A DNA stretch of 64,000 bases from Euphorbia lathyris (GCF_963576675.1 NC_088916.1:18452501-18516500); one strand, 5' to 3'. Shown: positions 20,178 to 33,374, numbered from the stretch's first letter. A program made the numbers and translations. Notes: generated from the sequence alone by a model not told the origin.

Positions 20178-20538
20178 CACTACACCATAGATTGGCTATT
20201 GCAACCACTTTTTAGAAAGTGTTGACTTTAAGTATTGCCTTAGCTAAATTGATTTGATTGACACTATTTATCTATATCAAATGCAACAGTTCTTACAAAA
20301 ATGTTGCTTTCTGTAAATTTTTACATGTACAGTTCTATGTTGCCGTTTCGAATTGACAATTAGCTAAAGCTACATTTATCAAATGTTGCTTTTAATAAAA
20401 ATAGAAAACTATACCTAATTTTATAGTTATAATTAGAGTAAATAAAAACTATATGGTTCCATAAAATTGAAAATTAAGTTATGAAAAAATAAATAATGAA
20501 TTTCAAGTTAACTATCGAATGTCAAGTTAAATATTTAA
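20178..20538. repeat. GTTGC-motif DNA, possible CACTA-type subterminal region
   Basis: The stretch starts CACTACACCATAG and contains several TTGCAAC/GTTGC words (for example near 20200, 20285, 20310, 20390) set in A/T-rich DNA. A larger array of the same words lies at 52600-53152. The first five bases also serve as the target duplication of the solo LTR to the left, so the CACTA reading is uncertain. Confidence 0.4.
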
Positions 20539-20612
20539 GTGGTGAAACTCTTAGCCTAGTGATTAGGAACTTAGCTATTATTAGGGAGGTCATTGGTTAA
20601 ATATAAGAATAT
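20539..20612 (+). mobile_element. SINE fragment, tRNA-related head
   Basis: GTGGTGAAACTCTTAGCCTA at the start matches the 5' head of the SINE at 59440-59590, including an A box (TAGCCTAGTGA). The B box is decayed (TGGTTAAATAT). It stops at the copia-3 target site (20613-20617), so copia-3 probably inserted into or beside it. Confidence 0.6.
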
Positions 20613-20617
20613 GTTTT

Positions 20618-21399
20618 TGTTGAAGCTCGAACTCAGAAAATAGGAACAGACCGAACAAAATTAAATGGGCAGAGTCGCGGACAATGTCGCTTTCTTTAAG
20701 ACGTTCGCGGAACTGTCAGAATTTAGCAAACAGTATGAACTCCGGTCGCCTCCAGGATAAAACAGCCCTCTTAAATACGATTGTCGTATTGCACCGTACG
20801 AAAATCGTTCTGTATACACTCTCTGCTTACTTGCTCAGTTTCGAAAAAATACAGAATGAATGAAAATGAAATTGTATTTCAAAGGCAGTCTCACATCACC
20901 TATTTATACAAGAAAAAATAGCTGTTTGAGCTCTGATTTCATGGAGAAAGGGAAGGTGGAGGAGACTGAAGACACGTTTAGAAAAAATGGACGTTATGAA
21001 CAACGTTCACAAAGACTAAATCAGAGTATAAATAATTAAATAAAAATTGATTTCCGAATTAATAAAATATAATAATAATAAATATTATTAAATTTTTAAT
21101 AAAAAATTATACATTTTACACCACACCAACCCAACCCAACCTGGCCCGGTTCGGTTCGGTCGGACGGACGGCGCGCGCGCGCGTGTGTGGTGGTCAACCA
21201 TGAAGATAGGTCCTCACCCTTTCACAAAAGTGGGCACCCCTTGGGGCTCACCTCAAGCATGTGAGGACCTTCTTTATATACATCTCCACTAAGTGCTTTG
21301 AAAGCAATGTGGGATGTTTTTCCACTTGAAAAACTCAAAGACACAAGAAGACACATGGGTGGGCTTATTTCACAAATTATATTTGGGCCAAGCCCAACA
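20618..21399 (-). repeat. 3' LTR of copia-3 (782 bp)
   Basis: It is about 270 bp longer than its 5' partner. It keeps a block (about 20670-20845) and two other stretches missing there, and contains an alternating CG run near 21170-21183. On the minus strand it starts TGTTGGGC after the purine tract AGTGGGGGAT (21400-21409). Confidence 0.9.
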
Positions 21400-22111
21400 A
21401 TCCCCCACTAGAATTTTTGAAATCGTTTTACTGAGCAGTTACATAAGGTCAGACATAAACAGAGGTATCTTTCGATTTGAACCTTTGCGTAGTGAGTATA
21501 GTTCAGATTTTACTAGAGTGACTCGTAGTCTTGAACTCTATCTCTGATCTATATCACGCCATAACCTTTTCAGAGTGTAGTTCTAGTAGCCCGTGTGTTT
21601 AAGGCCTTGCACGTCTATCGAATGCTCTAGAGTTTTGCCCTAAACTCATAGGAAGCGGCCTCACTTCCACATTCATATAGGTGAGTCTATCAAAAGTACT
21701 CATGTAGCTATGTACTTCACTCCAAATGGAGTATAGACTTCATTAAGAGTTTCTATTATCTCAACCTCAAATCTCTTCAGGATATTCATGCTTCAAATTG
21801 CATGATCTGACTCATATTACAACACAACTTGTTATTACCCATTGAACCTATTTCTTGGGATCTCCAGTCTATAGGTTGGGTTACCATTGTGTGTAAATCA
21901 TCACTGTAGGGGCATAAGTCTCATACTCTTTGCCGTATTATGGACTTTCTCTCTAGCTAATCCTTTCGTCAAAGGATCGGCTAGATTCTCTTCTGAGCGT
22001 ATGTGATCCACTCTAACAGCTCCTTTAGTGAGTAGCTCTCTCACAGTGTTGTGCTTACGACGTATCTGTTGTTTCTTATCGTTGTAATAACGATTCTGAA
22101 TCTTAGCAATA
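21400..22111 (-). pseudogene. copia-3 RNase H C-terminus and 3' UTR
   Basis: At 22111-21893 the minus strand encodes QNRYYNDKKQQIRRKHNT, TVRELLTKGAVRVDHIR and ENLADPLTKGLAREKV, the last part of a copia RNase H. It is cut at 22111, where a CACTA-like end begins. Between 21890 and the LTR I see only untranslated DNA. Confidence 0.85.
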
Positions 22112-22400
22112 CACTACAAGAAAACTGGGTATTACTGAGAAAAAATCAATGAGAATAAAAATTATTCTCACCAAACGTATAATTTCCATAACTTTAATGA
22201 GAATATATTATATATTTTATTATTAATCACAAAACATTTTATTCCATAAATTTTGTTTTATTTTATTCTCATTAATACATACTTTTTACCAATTTAATAA
22301 TTTCATTTTTTCATTATTCTCATTATTTGATTTTAGTATAATATTAATAAAAACTTTTATTCTCATTATTTCCTTTAAATAATTTCCCCAAAATTTTTGA
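22112..22400 (+). mobile_element. CACTA-type terminus, other end not found
   Basis: The stretch opens CACTACAAGAAAACTGGG, and TAATGAGAATA/TTATTCTCATTA words recur in both orientations over the next 250 bases, as in the subterminal repeats of En/Spm elements. The same 13-bp terminal word begins the complete CACTA at 37238. No matching TTTTCTTGTAGTG end is seen before 24319, so the element is partial. Confidence 0.65.
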
Positions 22401-24318
22401 AGTGCCGCCAAGTATTCCCTCCCCCAAATATTCAGTTATCGCGCCCTGTACTCCAAAAAAATCCCTCCAAAAAATTTGCCTCAATTTTCATTCCCAAATA
22501 AGCTCAGACAAATTCCAAAAGCTTTAAACAAAACCCATGTTCCAAAAGCTCAACCTAATTCTACAAAAGTTAGGCAAATTTGTACAGCTCAATCCATGGA
22601 TTTACGGTACTATTTCAAAAAACCTAACAATTTTTAGTGCCAATTGATTTCCCCCAAACACACCATCCACGATTGCTCTTCTAAATCTAGGTCATCTTCA
22701 TTTTATTCTCAATCTCAATCGATTTCATCGGACTTTTCACACTCCATCACAGAGATTCCGTTAATCATTTGTCTTCGATTGGGTTCTCGCTTGTGGTAGT
22801 TGGCTTGATGAATGCTCAAATGAATTGCCTCGACCTGGTAATTTCTCTATTACTTGATCTATTCGAACACCCTTCATTGAACAAAGTAAGATTCACATTC
22901 TTTATTAGCTACTGTTTTAATAATAGAACATTTACCCTCTGAATATTGGGGATTCTATATGGGGACCGAGTCCTTGGAGGACCGCTACCTGACTAAGCAT
23001 ATACTGGTGTAGAGAACCTGAACCTAAGAATATACTTGTTCTGCTAGTATCCTTTTATTTTTATTTTTGATTTTTTTTTGTTCTGATGCTTTGTTGCGTG
23101 TGATTTCAATGGCTGAATCGTGTGTTATAGAAGATGGGTTTTAAGTTTATTTTAGGTTCTAATTAGTTGTTTTTCCAGGGTAATAGTGAAATTCTCTGAA
23201 GGAATCTAGAAAGAATTATCGGTGTAGATGATTCCAGCTTTAGTAGAATTGACCTATGGAAGATCTTGTGATGTTTAACTAATAAACAAGGTACACTTTC
23301 TCTATGTGAAGATACTACAATTCATACATATTTTAGTTTCTTTTAATAGTGAACATTCATCTTTCATTGGAAAGCTGACTGACAATAGTTGGGTATTTTC
23401 TCTCGAATTGTTTTCTCTTTCGCAAGCATTAGGAAAGGAGAACCAAGACAAGCACATGGCCTGCAATGCAAGCTCGCTTGGAAGGAGATTGCTATTAGTG
23501 ATAGAAATAACACTTGAAGTCTTTGAGTATTTTAGTTTTTTACTATTTTTCCTAGTTCTATTATGCATTGGTAAAGTAAAGGAAAGATTGTGATTGGCTC
23601 TAGAGGAATTAACACTTATCCATAGAAGGAAGCTTGCTTATCCGATCCTACATGATGGGGAGGTCTTACTCTGCCAAAGATGACCGGCTCTTAGGGTCCA
23701 ACCCGAGCATCTGCTTGCAGTTCTAAACAAAAAACAATCTTTGTTCCATACCAATAGTTAAATATACGGTTCTCTTTCCTCAGAAGTGAGTTCCTTGATG
23801 AGGTATGTGAGCTCTGGATTACTTTCAGTGCCCAGATGTTTTATAGCTTGTCAATCGTGGTCTTGGGTATCCTTCCTCTTACTTTTCTAGTGTAGGCATA
23901 ACTAAAATGTAGCATGCTGGGATTTCATCGTCCTTTGTGTCTGAAACATAGGATTCATTCGAATTGTTGAGCACAATCAATAGTCATATATAGGGTAAGA
24001 ATCTCTATTCCAGTTTATAGGTCGACCTCTTCCTTACCTGTAAAGCCTAACCCTTTGGTGTTGAGCTTGCCATTCTTGTCAGGTATCCTGTTTTGTGGGT
24101 TATCCATATGCAATATCTCTTCATCAGATTATTTAGGATCCCATCAGTTCAAATCATGGGACTGTCGAAAAGGTTTATTTACTTCTGTTTCCACGGTAAG
24201 GGACTATGCTCTGGGTGCAGCCCTTATTATGTTATTAAAAGACTTACTTCCATGCCTCCTTCATTTGTTTTTTCGCACTTATCAGCGGATCCATCCGTTC
24301 GAGAGGGCTGCCTTCCAC
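22401..24318. other. Inserted DNA of unknown origin between the two halves of copia-3 pol
   Basis: Bases 22401-23600 look like a transcript leader and introns (CT-rich stretches, long T runs), perhaps the promoter end of the CACTA or DNA it captured. Bases 23600-24318 differ: balanced composition, few homopolymers and no coding potential. I recognise neither. The right junction at 24318/24319 falls inside the copia-3 RT, right after its SVHNL residues. Confidence 0.35.
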
Positions 24319-24603
24319 TAGATTGTGCACAGAAGCAATAGCAATCAAAACACGTATAGACGTAATCCTAGTGACAGGTGAATAAGTATCAAAGAAATCA
24401 ACATTTTCTTTTTGTCTAAAGCCTTTAGCTACAAGGCAAGCCTTAAACTTATCTACTGAACCATCAGGTTTCAGTTTCTTCTTAAGGATCCATTTACAAC
24501 CTATTGGTTTACAACCTGGTGGTAAGTCTACTAAGTGCCAAGTTTGGTTTGACTCAAGTGAGTCCATTTCATCATTAATGGCTTCTTGCCATAAATCAGC
24601 ATC
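24319..24603 (-). pseudogene. copia-3 reverse transcriptase, N-terminal part only
   Basis: The frame gives NQTWHLVDLPPGCKPIGC, KWILKKKLKPDGSVDKF, VAKGFRQKENVDFFDTY and SIRVLIAIASVHNL, then runs into foreign DNA at about 24318. The catalytic YVDD part is missing from the window. A TGA at 24604-24606 separates it from the integrase region. Confidence 0.88.
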
Positions 24604-25451
24604 TCATGAGGTTAAGGCTTCTTGTATAGTAAGTGGATCCTCTTCTACTGTGAAAGCGTAAAAGTCAGAACCAAAGTCTTTAGATACTCTAGGTCTCTTA
24701 CTTCTCCTAGGTTCAGATTCCTCAATCTCTTTTTGTACTATAGGTCTAGTAGCAGGTATGCTACTCGATGATGCACCCCCACTATTTCTTAATTTAAAAG
24801 GAAACCTATCTTCATAAAAGTCAGCATCATTTGACTCCAAGATTACTTTTGCATTCAAATCATAGAACCTATATGCTTTGCTATTCACAGCATATCCAAT
24901 AAACACACATTCATAAGCCCTACTAGCAAGTTTGACTCTCTTAGGGTCAGGAATCCTAACATAAGCCAAACAACCCCAAGTTCTAAAATATGATAGATTA
25001 GGTGCTTTATTTTTCAAGATCTCATAAGGAGAGATTTTACTTCTGGATTTAGGGACCCTATTTAGCACATAGCAAACAGTCAAAATGATTTCTCCCCACC
25101 AATGTGAGGCAGCACCTGAACTAAGCATAATAGCTACTACAGATTCGGTAAGTGTACTATTTTTCCTTTCAGCCTTTCCGTTCATTTATAGTGAGTAAGG
25201 TGATGTGGTTTCATGTATAATGCCATGTGTTTTATAGAAATCAATAAACAGGCTAGAACCATATTCTGTGCCTCCATCGCTACGAAGTCTCTTGACTTTC
25301 CTATTGTATTGATTTTCTATTTCAACTATGAACAACTTAAACATGTCAAACGCTTCACTTTTATTTTTCATAAGATAAACAAAAGTAAAGTCAGAACAAT
25401 CATCAATAAAGGTTATAAAGTACCGTTTGTCATTTCTAGTCAACTTTCCAT
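24604..25451 (-). pseudogene. copia-3 integrase
   Basis: The core begins in the frame 25443-25186 with FITFIDDCSDFTFVYL and KRLRSDGGTEY. A TAA at 25186-25188 interrupts it, and the same frame resumes with NGKAERKNSTL (catalytic E), WGCLAYVRIPDPKRVK and VFIGYAVNSKAYRFYDL. It ends in an Arg-rich linker before the RT. Confidence 0.88.
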
Positions 25452-26231
25452 CTAATTCACATATATCTGAATGAATAAATCTAGAGGTTCAGAATCCCTA
25501 ACAACAGATTTATGAGGTGTTTTTGTGATTTTTGCCTGACTACAATAATCACATTTAAGAAATTCATTCAAATTCAATTTTGGAATTAATCCTAAGTTAC
25601 TCATATTTTTAATGATACGCTTATTAACATGACAAAAATGAGCATGCCAAACATTAAAAGTACACAAGGAGTAAACAGAAGCATTCACTTTATTAATCTC
25701 AACATTCAACTTAAACATGCCTTCAGTAGCATAACCTTTTCCTACAAATACATTGTTCTTAGTCAAAGTAAATAAATCTGCTCCTATAGTCTGAGTAAAA
25801 CCGGCCTTGTTGAGAAGATAGCCCAAAACCAAATTTTTCCTCATTTCTGGAGTATGCATCACATCTTTCAAAGTTAAGGTTTTTCCAGATGTGAAGTTCA
25901 ATTCCACACTACCAATTCCAGCAACAATAGTGGTATGGGAATCACCCAATAACACTTTCTTATCTTCGGTCATAGCACTGTATTTTTTGAACATACTTCT
26001 ATCATAGCAAACATGGCGAGAAGCACTAGTGTCTACCCACCACCCATCTGATCCACCTATGAGGTTGATCTCAGAAATCATAGCAACAAAGTTATGTTGC
26101 TCTTCTGTCAGATTAACACTAGGAGTAGTGTTTGGCCTGTTCCTGCACTTACGTGCCATATGACCTGGTTTCCCACGGTTAAAGCATAGGAAAGCAGCAT
26201 CATTTCTAGGTGGTTGTTGCTGTGGCCTATT
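25452..26231 (-). pseudogene. copia-3 zinc knuckle, protease and integrase finger
   Basis: The knuckle reads CFNRGKPGHMARKC; the second cysteine is R. The protease motif is WWVDTSASRHVC, where the usual DSGA/DTGA glycine is S. The integrase finger has VWHAHFCHVN and CDYCSQAK. The frame ends at 25452 and the integrase core lies in another frame, so there is a frameshift. At 26231 it is cut by copia-4; the gag continues at 35684. Confidence 0.88.
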
Positions 26232-28094
26232 TGAAGGAAATTAAGGCTAAGATATAGCAGCGGAAATATAAAATTTTTAGCCTACTTCCTTTTAACCATA
26301 GGATCCGTTAATCGTTATTTCATATAAAGAGGGATAAGAAGGAATACCTTTCGATGAACAATCTACCGTTGTTAAAGAAGCGCCCACTAATCTTCTCCGA
26401 GATTCCAACCACAAAGTATAACACGGTGAGGTTAAGATGGAATCAACCCTTATGAGATGCAACCAAATTAGATTGCCTCTAATTAACCAACACAAGATCA
26501 AAGAGAAAAGGAGATGGATGAGATTAATCAATTGACGGAAGCCGTATGAATTCTTATCCACGAACTAGGGGATGCGAATTCACTCTCTCTTACTTAATGT
26601 AGGTTTCGAAAATCACAATAAGGGGAGAGGATTAGCTTGGTCGAAATTCTCATAGGGAAGGGGTATATATAGTCGCTTGTATCTAAACCCTAGTTAGATA
26701 GGAATAGGTTACTTAATAGGAATTCCATTCGGAATAGGATTCCAAATTATTATCTTATAATATATCAAATACATTTAGGATAATAATAAATAACCTAATT
26801 GGATAATAATAGGAGTATATTAATCTAATTAAAACTCCTAAGTTAATTATCTCTTAATTAATTTAATTCACAAACCTAATCAAATTAGGATTAATGGAAT
26901 TAAAATAATTCCTTATTTACTATATATAAATTTCGGCCCCCTCTATATAAATGGGCCTTACTGGGCTCAATTGGGCTTCCATCTATTAATCATATCCATC
27001 TCTCTTTTGGTTCCAAGTCTTATGTGTGATCCATTAGGTTCTTACTACTTCTGGCCGTATGCAACTATTAAATTAATTTCTTCAAGAATTATATTTAATC
27101 CTTGCATAACGGAATGAAGTACTGAGTATGTTATAGGCAAGTCTGTAATCATTCTCCCAGAGTCCGTTAAGAAGACAGGTTGATTCTGTCATTAACCCTT
27201 CCGTATTAGTTACAGTATAATTCGATCATTTATCAACTATATCCTTGAACTGAATCTTATGACTATGGGTGATGTCAAGTCACATATAGCGAGACGTTCG
27301 TTTTACTTGTACAGGCCGAGTCAACTCAAATAGATAGGTTAAGTGAAATCTGTATTTCTACTCTTAAGCTATCACCTTGCAAGGATTTAGAGTCGAGTCT
27401 TCCACAAGCGATCCTTGGATATATCTCCCATTAATCGGGAGTGATAAATGCTCAATCCAATGTATAACTACCCTGACATTACCTCCTGTGACACCCAACC
27501 TTTGCAGTTCACACCCCAGAGTCATCTCTGTTAAGGATCGTGGGACCACAGGATCAAAGTCTCACATTCAGTAATTCAGGATGACCAATTAACATTCCTT
27601 TGAGTCTGAGGATTACTTATACCTATTAATACCAATGAGATGAACAGGTGACAAGGATGAATCCACCCATCCTGTTATCTCAAATCGGATCCCCAATCCT
27701 AATGAACGACGTTTCATCGGATCTATGTAACTGTCCAGATATCTATATATATGAAGCTTGTGAGATCAGCTTTCTGTCGGACAGAAGACATTGTTACATA
27801 CAAGTCTCAACAGTGATATATCAATCCTAAACATATCACTTGACTTGGGGTGGTTTTAAGTTTATTAGTTTATTATAAAGTTTTGTCTCACTTGATGCTT
27901 GTATGAACACTTTATAATCACTTTAAACAAACTTACGGATTTCCTTTTATTAGACTTTATATAGTGCTTAAAAGGGATTGCCTTTATATAGTTATAAAAC
28001 ATATATCTCATTAAAACAAATGATATAAAGAACAATTCATTTACATTAAGTTTGTATCCTACAACAATTGACTATAGGACACCAAACCCCAACA
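26232..28094 (-). repeat. 3' LTR of copia-4 (1863 bp)
   Basis: It runs from TGAAGGAAAT to ACCCCAACA on the plus strand. A TATATATA box near 26664 (minus strand) divides a long U3 from a R-U5 of about 430 bp. A second, weaker TATA-like site (CTATATAAATGGGCC, plus-strand reading) lies near 26943. Confidence 0.95.
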
Positions 28095-28105
28095 TACTCC
28101 CACTT
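28095..28105 (-). other. Polypurine tract of copia-4
   Basis: The minus strand reads AAGTGGGAGTA immediately before the TGTTGGGG start of the 3' LTR. Confidence 0.8.
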
Positions 28106-28108
28106 GGA

Positions 28109-31100
28109 CTAAAGCCAATTGTTTCTCAAACTTATCCCAGTAGAAGTTAAATGACGATCATGTACTTTCTGGGTTAAAGGCTTTGTCAACGGATCTGCAA
28201 CGTTGTCCTCTGTAGGTACTCTTTCTATTCTCACATCTCCTCTAGCCACAATCTCTCTTATGATGTGGTATCGCTTTAGGTAGTGATTGGATGCATTATG
28301 AGACCGTGGTTCCTTTGCTTGCGCAATGGCTCCATTGTTATCACAGTACAGAGTAATGGGATTGACAATGTCAGGCACCACTCCTAGTTCTGTAATGAAC
28401 TTTCTAATCCAAACTGCTTCCTTTGCTGCTTCCGCGTCAGCGATGTACTCTGACTCAGTCGTAGAGAAAGCTACGCTTCCCTTCTTGGAACTTTTCCAAC
28501 TGACCGCGCCCCCATTCAAGATAAACAGGTATCCTGATTGGGATTTAAAATCATTCTCATCTGTGAGATGACTATCGTCTGAAAATCCTTCAATTTTCAG
28601 ATCTCCTTCTCTGTACACTAAGAACATATCTTTAGTCCTTCTCAAGTACTTAAGAATGTTCTTGACGGCAATCTAATGCTCGTCTCCCGGATTCCCTTGG
28701 TAACGACTCGTTACAGATAACGTGAACGCTACATCAGGTCTAGTGCATAGCATAGCATACATAATCGAACCGATCGCGCTGGCGTACGGGACTACAGCCA
28801 TGCGTCGTTTGTCATCATCAGTTTTAGGACATTGATGATTGTTTAACTTTACTCCATGTACCATGGGTAAGTTACCTCGTTTCGATTCAAGCATGCTAAA
28901 CCGATTTAGCACCTTTTCAATGTATGTAGCCTATGAAAGACCAAGCAGTCTACGCGATCTATCCCTGTAGATCTTTATACCAAGTATATAGGCTGCTTCA
29001 CCAAGGTCTTTCATTGAGAAGTTATCGGATAACCATACTTTCACCGATTGTAATAGAGTAATGACATTTCCCGTTAATAGTATATCGTCCACATATAGTA
29101 TGAGAAATGCTATAGAGCTCCCACTTGCTTTCTTGTAAATGCAAGCTTCTTCGCAATTTTGTTCGAAACCAAATTGTTTTATGGTTTCGTCAAAACGCTT
29201 GTTCCAGCTTCTAGATGCTTGCTTGAGTCCATAAATGGATCTCTGAAGTTTGCAAACTTTATTTGCACCCTTTGATATGAAACCTTCAGGCTGCATCATG
29301 TATACATCCTCAAGCAGATTTCCATTTAGGAAAGCTGTATTCACATCCATTTGTCAAATCTCATAATCAAAATGAGCGGCAATTGCAAGCATGATTCTGA
29401 TTGATTTGGACATAGCAACAGGAGAGAAGGTTTCGTCATAATCAACACCTTGTTTCTGACGATATCCTTTCGCTACCAACCTAGCCTTGTAGGTGCTAAC
29501 CTTTCCATCCATGTCAGTCTTCTTTTTGAAGATCCACCTGCACCCAATGGGAATTATCCCTTCGGGTGGATCAACCAAAGTCCACACTTGGTTAGTATAC
29601 ATGGAATCCATTTCAGAATCCATGGCCTCAAGCCATGCTTTAGCATCTGGACTAGTAAGAGCCTCTTCATAGTTTTCGGGTTCGTTGTCTAATACGGGAA
29701 CCTCGTTATCATCTCCCACTAGAAAACCATATCTAACTGGGAGTTCACAAACTCTTCGTGATCTACGAATAGGTGCCACTGGAGTCTCATCTAATGGGAC
29801 TTCTTCGGGTACCTCAACCGCCTCTATTGTTTCAGTCGGTGTTTCTTCCTCTTGAACTTCATCGAGTTCAATCATGCTTCCCTTTTGTGTTTCTTCGAGA
29901 AACTCTTTCTCTAAGAAGGTTGCGTGCTTGGATACTATCACTTTCTGATCATCTGGATGATAGAAGTAATACCCTATGGTTTCCCTGGGATATCCAATGA
30001 AGAAACATTTATCAGATTTAGAATCTAGTTTGTCGGACGCAATGTGTTTGACATACGCTGAACAACCCCATACTCGCATAAACGAGAACACGGGTTTCCT
30101 ACCAACGAACAATTCATATGGTGAGGAACTAGCGGATTTAGTTGGTACTCAATTCAGGGTGAAGAGGGCAGTTTCTAAGGCATAGCCCCATAACGTCTTT
30201 GGAAGTAAGGCCATGCTCATTATGGATCGTACCATATCTAATAGGGTACGGTTTCTCCTCTCAGATACACCATTGTGTTGTGGTGTATAAGGAGGTGTCC
30301 ATTGTGAGCATATCCCACATTCAGTTAGATAATTCAGAAAATCATCATAAAGATATTCGCCACCTCGATCAGATCGAAGCGTCTTTATTTTCTTTCCTAA
30401 TTGATTTTCCACTTCATTCTTGAAGCATTTGAACTTGTCAAAGGCTTCTGATTTGTGCCTCATCAAGTAGATATAGCCATATCGAGTATGGTCATCTATG
30501 AAGCTAATGAAGTATCTGAATCCTCCTCTTGCTTGGACTGACATAGGACCACATACATATGAATGAATGAGTCCTAGAGTGTCTGATACACGCTCACCTT
30601 TATTGCTAAAGGGTGTCTTTGTCATTTTACCTTTTAAACATGATTCGCATGTTTCCAATGATTCGGAATCGATTGGATCTATAAGCCCATCTGAATGTAG
30701 CTTTAGCATGCATCTCTTGTTTATATGGCCTAAACGACAATGCCACAAGTAAGTTGAATTATCTATCTTATGTCTTTTGGTATCAATTGCAAAAACAGGA
30801 GTTTTATCATCTAACACATAAATCCCATTTTGTGATATTCCTGAGAAATAAAAGATCGAATCTTTATAAAAATTGCAACTATTGTTCTTTATTGAAATAT
30901 GAAAACCGTCGTCAACAAGACGGCTAATAGAAATAATGTTACGAGACATCTCAGGAATGTATAAACAATTCCTTAATTCTATTACAAGCCCAGAGGGCAA
31001 AGGTAAAGCATAATCTCCAATTGCGAGAGCGGCAACTCTTGCTCCATTTCCAACTCGCAAGTTTATGCTTCCTTTCTTTAGTTCCTTAGTCTGTTTTAGC

Positions 31101-31300
31101 TCCTGCATATTTGTACAAATATGAGATCCACATCCGGTATCAAGTACCCAAGATTCAGACAATGAAACTGTATTTATTTCAATATAAAACATACCAGATG
31201 CTGAAGCACCGTTATATTCCTTCTCGTGGAAGGTTAGGTACTCCATGCAATCCCTCTTCCAATGCCCTAAGTCACCACAATAGAGCACTTTCCTTTGGGC
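28109..31300 (-). pseudogene. copia-4 pol: protease, integrase, RT, RNase H
   Basis: One frame runs the whole length and shows: YCGDLGHWKRDC (knuckle remainder), the protease WVLDTGCGSHIC, the integrase finger (LWHCRLGHIN, CESCLKGK), the integrase core (FIDDHTRYGYIYL, LRSDRGGEY, NGVSERRNRTL), the RT (MDVNTAFLNG, YGLKQASRSWN, LILYVDDILLTGN) and RNase H (STTESEYIA, YCDNNGAIA, DNVADPLTKPL). It is interrupted by TGA at about 30149, TGA at 29354, TAG at 28931 and TAG at 28673. Each is one transition away from the residue usual at that place. All catalytic motifs are still present. Confidence 0.92.
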
Positions 31301-32025
31301 TTCTTTTGTTCCTTTCCCTTTGTTTCGGTGAGCACATCCCCCTTGCATTTATCAAGATGGTTTGGATCGGGAGTGACCCCTTTCCTTTTTCTCGACCCTT
31401 CAATAGCAAGGGCCAACATTTCCTTGTTTTCTTTTATAATGGGCTCGACTGACTCGAGCATATGTGCAAGCTCTATGAGAGAGGTTTGCAAGCCACTCAT
31501 CTGATAGTTCATGACAAACTGTGAGTAGCTCTCAGGGAGGGACTGTAGAAGTAAGTTTTCACTTAGTTCATGGTCCATCGCATCTCCAATACTAGAAAAC
31601 TTGGTTATGAGGCTGATCATCTTGGCACAATGTACCATCACAGATGTGCCCTCCTGCATCTTGCTTTTATATAACTCTTTCGTTATTTCGAAGCGCTCGC
31701 ACCGAGTTTCTATCATAAATAGCTATTTAAGGTGCTTAACCATGGAAGAGGCATCCATATCTGAATGTAGTTGCCTTTTAACCTCCGGTGTCAATGATGC
31801 AAGTATGATGTCCCCTACTTGATCGTCATCAGCTTTATGCTTCAAGTAAGCATAAACCTCTTGGTAGGGAGCATCATCCATTGGGTAAGGGGGTATCGGT
31901 GTATCAAGTACATACCCTTTCCTTTCGAACTTCAAAACAATTTTGAGGTTACGAAACCAGTTGGTGAAGTTTGAACCATTCAATTTGTTATCGGTAAGGA
32001 TGTAACGCATATCGGTGTTAGTCAT
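31267..32025 (-). pseudogene. copia-4 gag
   Basis: The ATG at 32025 opens MTNTDMRYILTDNKLNGS and continues FTNWFRNLKIVLKFERKG. A TAG at 31723 interrupts it, and the frame resumes with the Gag core (KMQEGTSVMVHCAKMISL, LLLQSLPESYSQFV) and a Lys-rich tail. The first Cys of the zinc knuckle is in this frame and the rest in the pol frame, so a frameshift falls inside the knuckle at about 31290. Confidence 0.88.
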
Positions 32026-33277
32026 GATTTTAAGAGTGTGTGTTTAAACAAAACCTGAGAGTGAGAAAGAGTAAACATATGTCATTCATTTGCTTTAAAG
32101 TATAACAATCTAAAATTATAGGCCTTTTAATTTATTTCAGATTGCTCCCACTATTTTGCCAAATTAATAGCCCTCCATATTAATTCGAAGAATTTCACAA
32201 ATCCTTTAGTGAGCTAAGATCCTAACTCCTGAGATTTCGCCTTGAGTTTGCTCAACAAGCTAGTCTCATTTGTTAGGTAGATTCATGTAATCAATCACAT
32301 CTCGAATGTGACTCCTAGGTTATTGGGTTACTAACCACATTAGTAACTAACATGTTATTCACATTAATCCCAACCATATTGCCCATTAGTTTATGACAAC
32401 ATGAGTTTGCTCATCCAATTATCATAATCTAATTTAAGTATTACCCCATATTCATGAAAAATAACTTTCGATAATTCAGGTGTTACCATAAGACCCTGAG
32501 CTTGAGTTTGCTCAACCACCCAAAGGCCCCCAGTACTGCCGGCTGAATTATAATATTAGGGAGGGGCAACTGATTTTAATAACTTGCTTATTTACTTAAC
32601 TTTTTAACGAGGGATTTTATTTAAGTCTCATAATCTAACTTAGTCTTGATTTGCTTTAGCATACATCAGACATACATACATTCACATACATTGGCGTTAT
32701 GGACATATCATCTAAATTATTCCGTCGAGCCAGAGACGGAATAAAAGGCCAAACCTAAGGAAATACCAACTATTACATATTTCTCTTTAGGTCCTCCGTC
32801 TTCTCCATGGCGCCTTGAAATTACATATTAATTTCTATACTACTATAAGAAAACTTCAATTGAATTGAAGGGAATCAGATGAGAGGAGAAATTACAATAG
32901 ATAGTAGAAAGGCAGGACGCGCAGACCCTATTTCAAAAATACCAAAAGACTAAAAGAGGGTCCAAATATGTCCATAACTCCAAACATGCATAGACTCAAT
33001 TAAATAAATTTAATTGGTTGATTACATAACCGACTTATGTAATATTTAGGTTAATCACATTAACTCGTCAAATTAACTTTCATCCAATTTTACTTCTAAT
33101 CGTTTTGTATCTTTATATTAATCCTTAGATTAATATAACCATATAAAACGTCGATTATGCATGTCCCAATTATTTTGATTTAAATTCATTTAACACTTTG
33201 ATTTACAACTTGGTAAAAACAAACTTTTAAACGAATTTTTCATTCGATAATCAAAACATAAAACTATTAATTTCCGA

Positions 33278-33279
<2 letters not shown>

Positions 33280-33312
<33 letters not shown>
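33280..33312. repeat. AT dinucleotide microsatellite
   Basis: An uninterrupted AT run of about 33 bases lies within the copia-4 leader. Confidence 0.9.
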
Positions 33313-33317
<5 letters not shown>

Positions 33318-33374
33318 TCAAGCCGATTTTATCAACTAAAATCAAGTGGGATTCGGACCGGGGCCCGAAACTGG

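Noticed and set aside
20178..20182. CACTA as proof of a CACTA transposon end
   Set aside because: The same five bases occur at 14257-14261 and are better explained as the solo LTR's target duplication. The GTTGC words nearby keep a CACTA reading possible but not proven.
23600..24318. Organelle (mitochondrial) origin
   Set aside because: The composition fits, but I recognise no organelle gene or known segment, so I list it only as something to search.
24055..24341. Two overlapping plus-strand frames of about 85 codons
   Set aside because: No recognisable domain, overlapping each other and running into antisense RT; composition gives no sign of coding.
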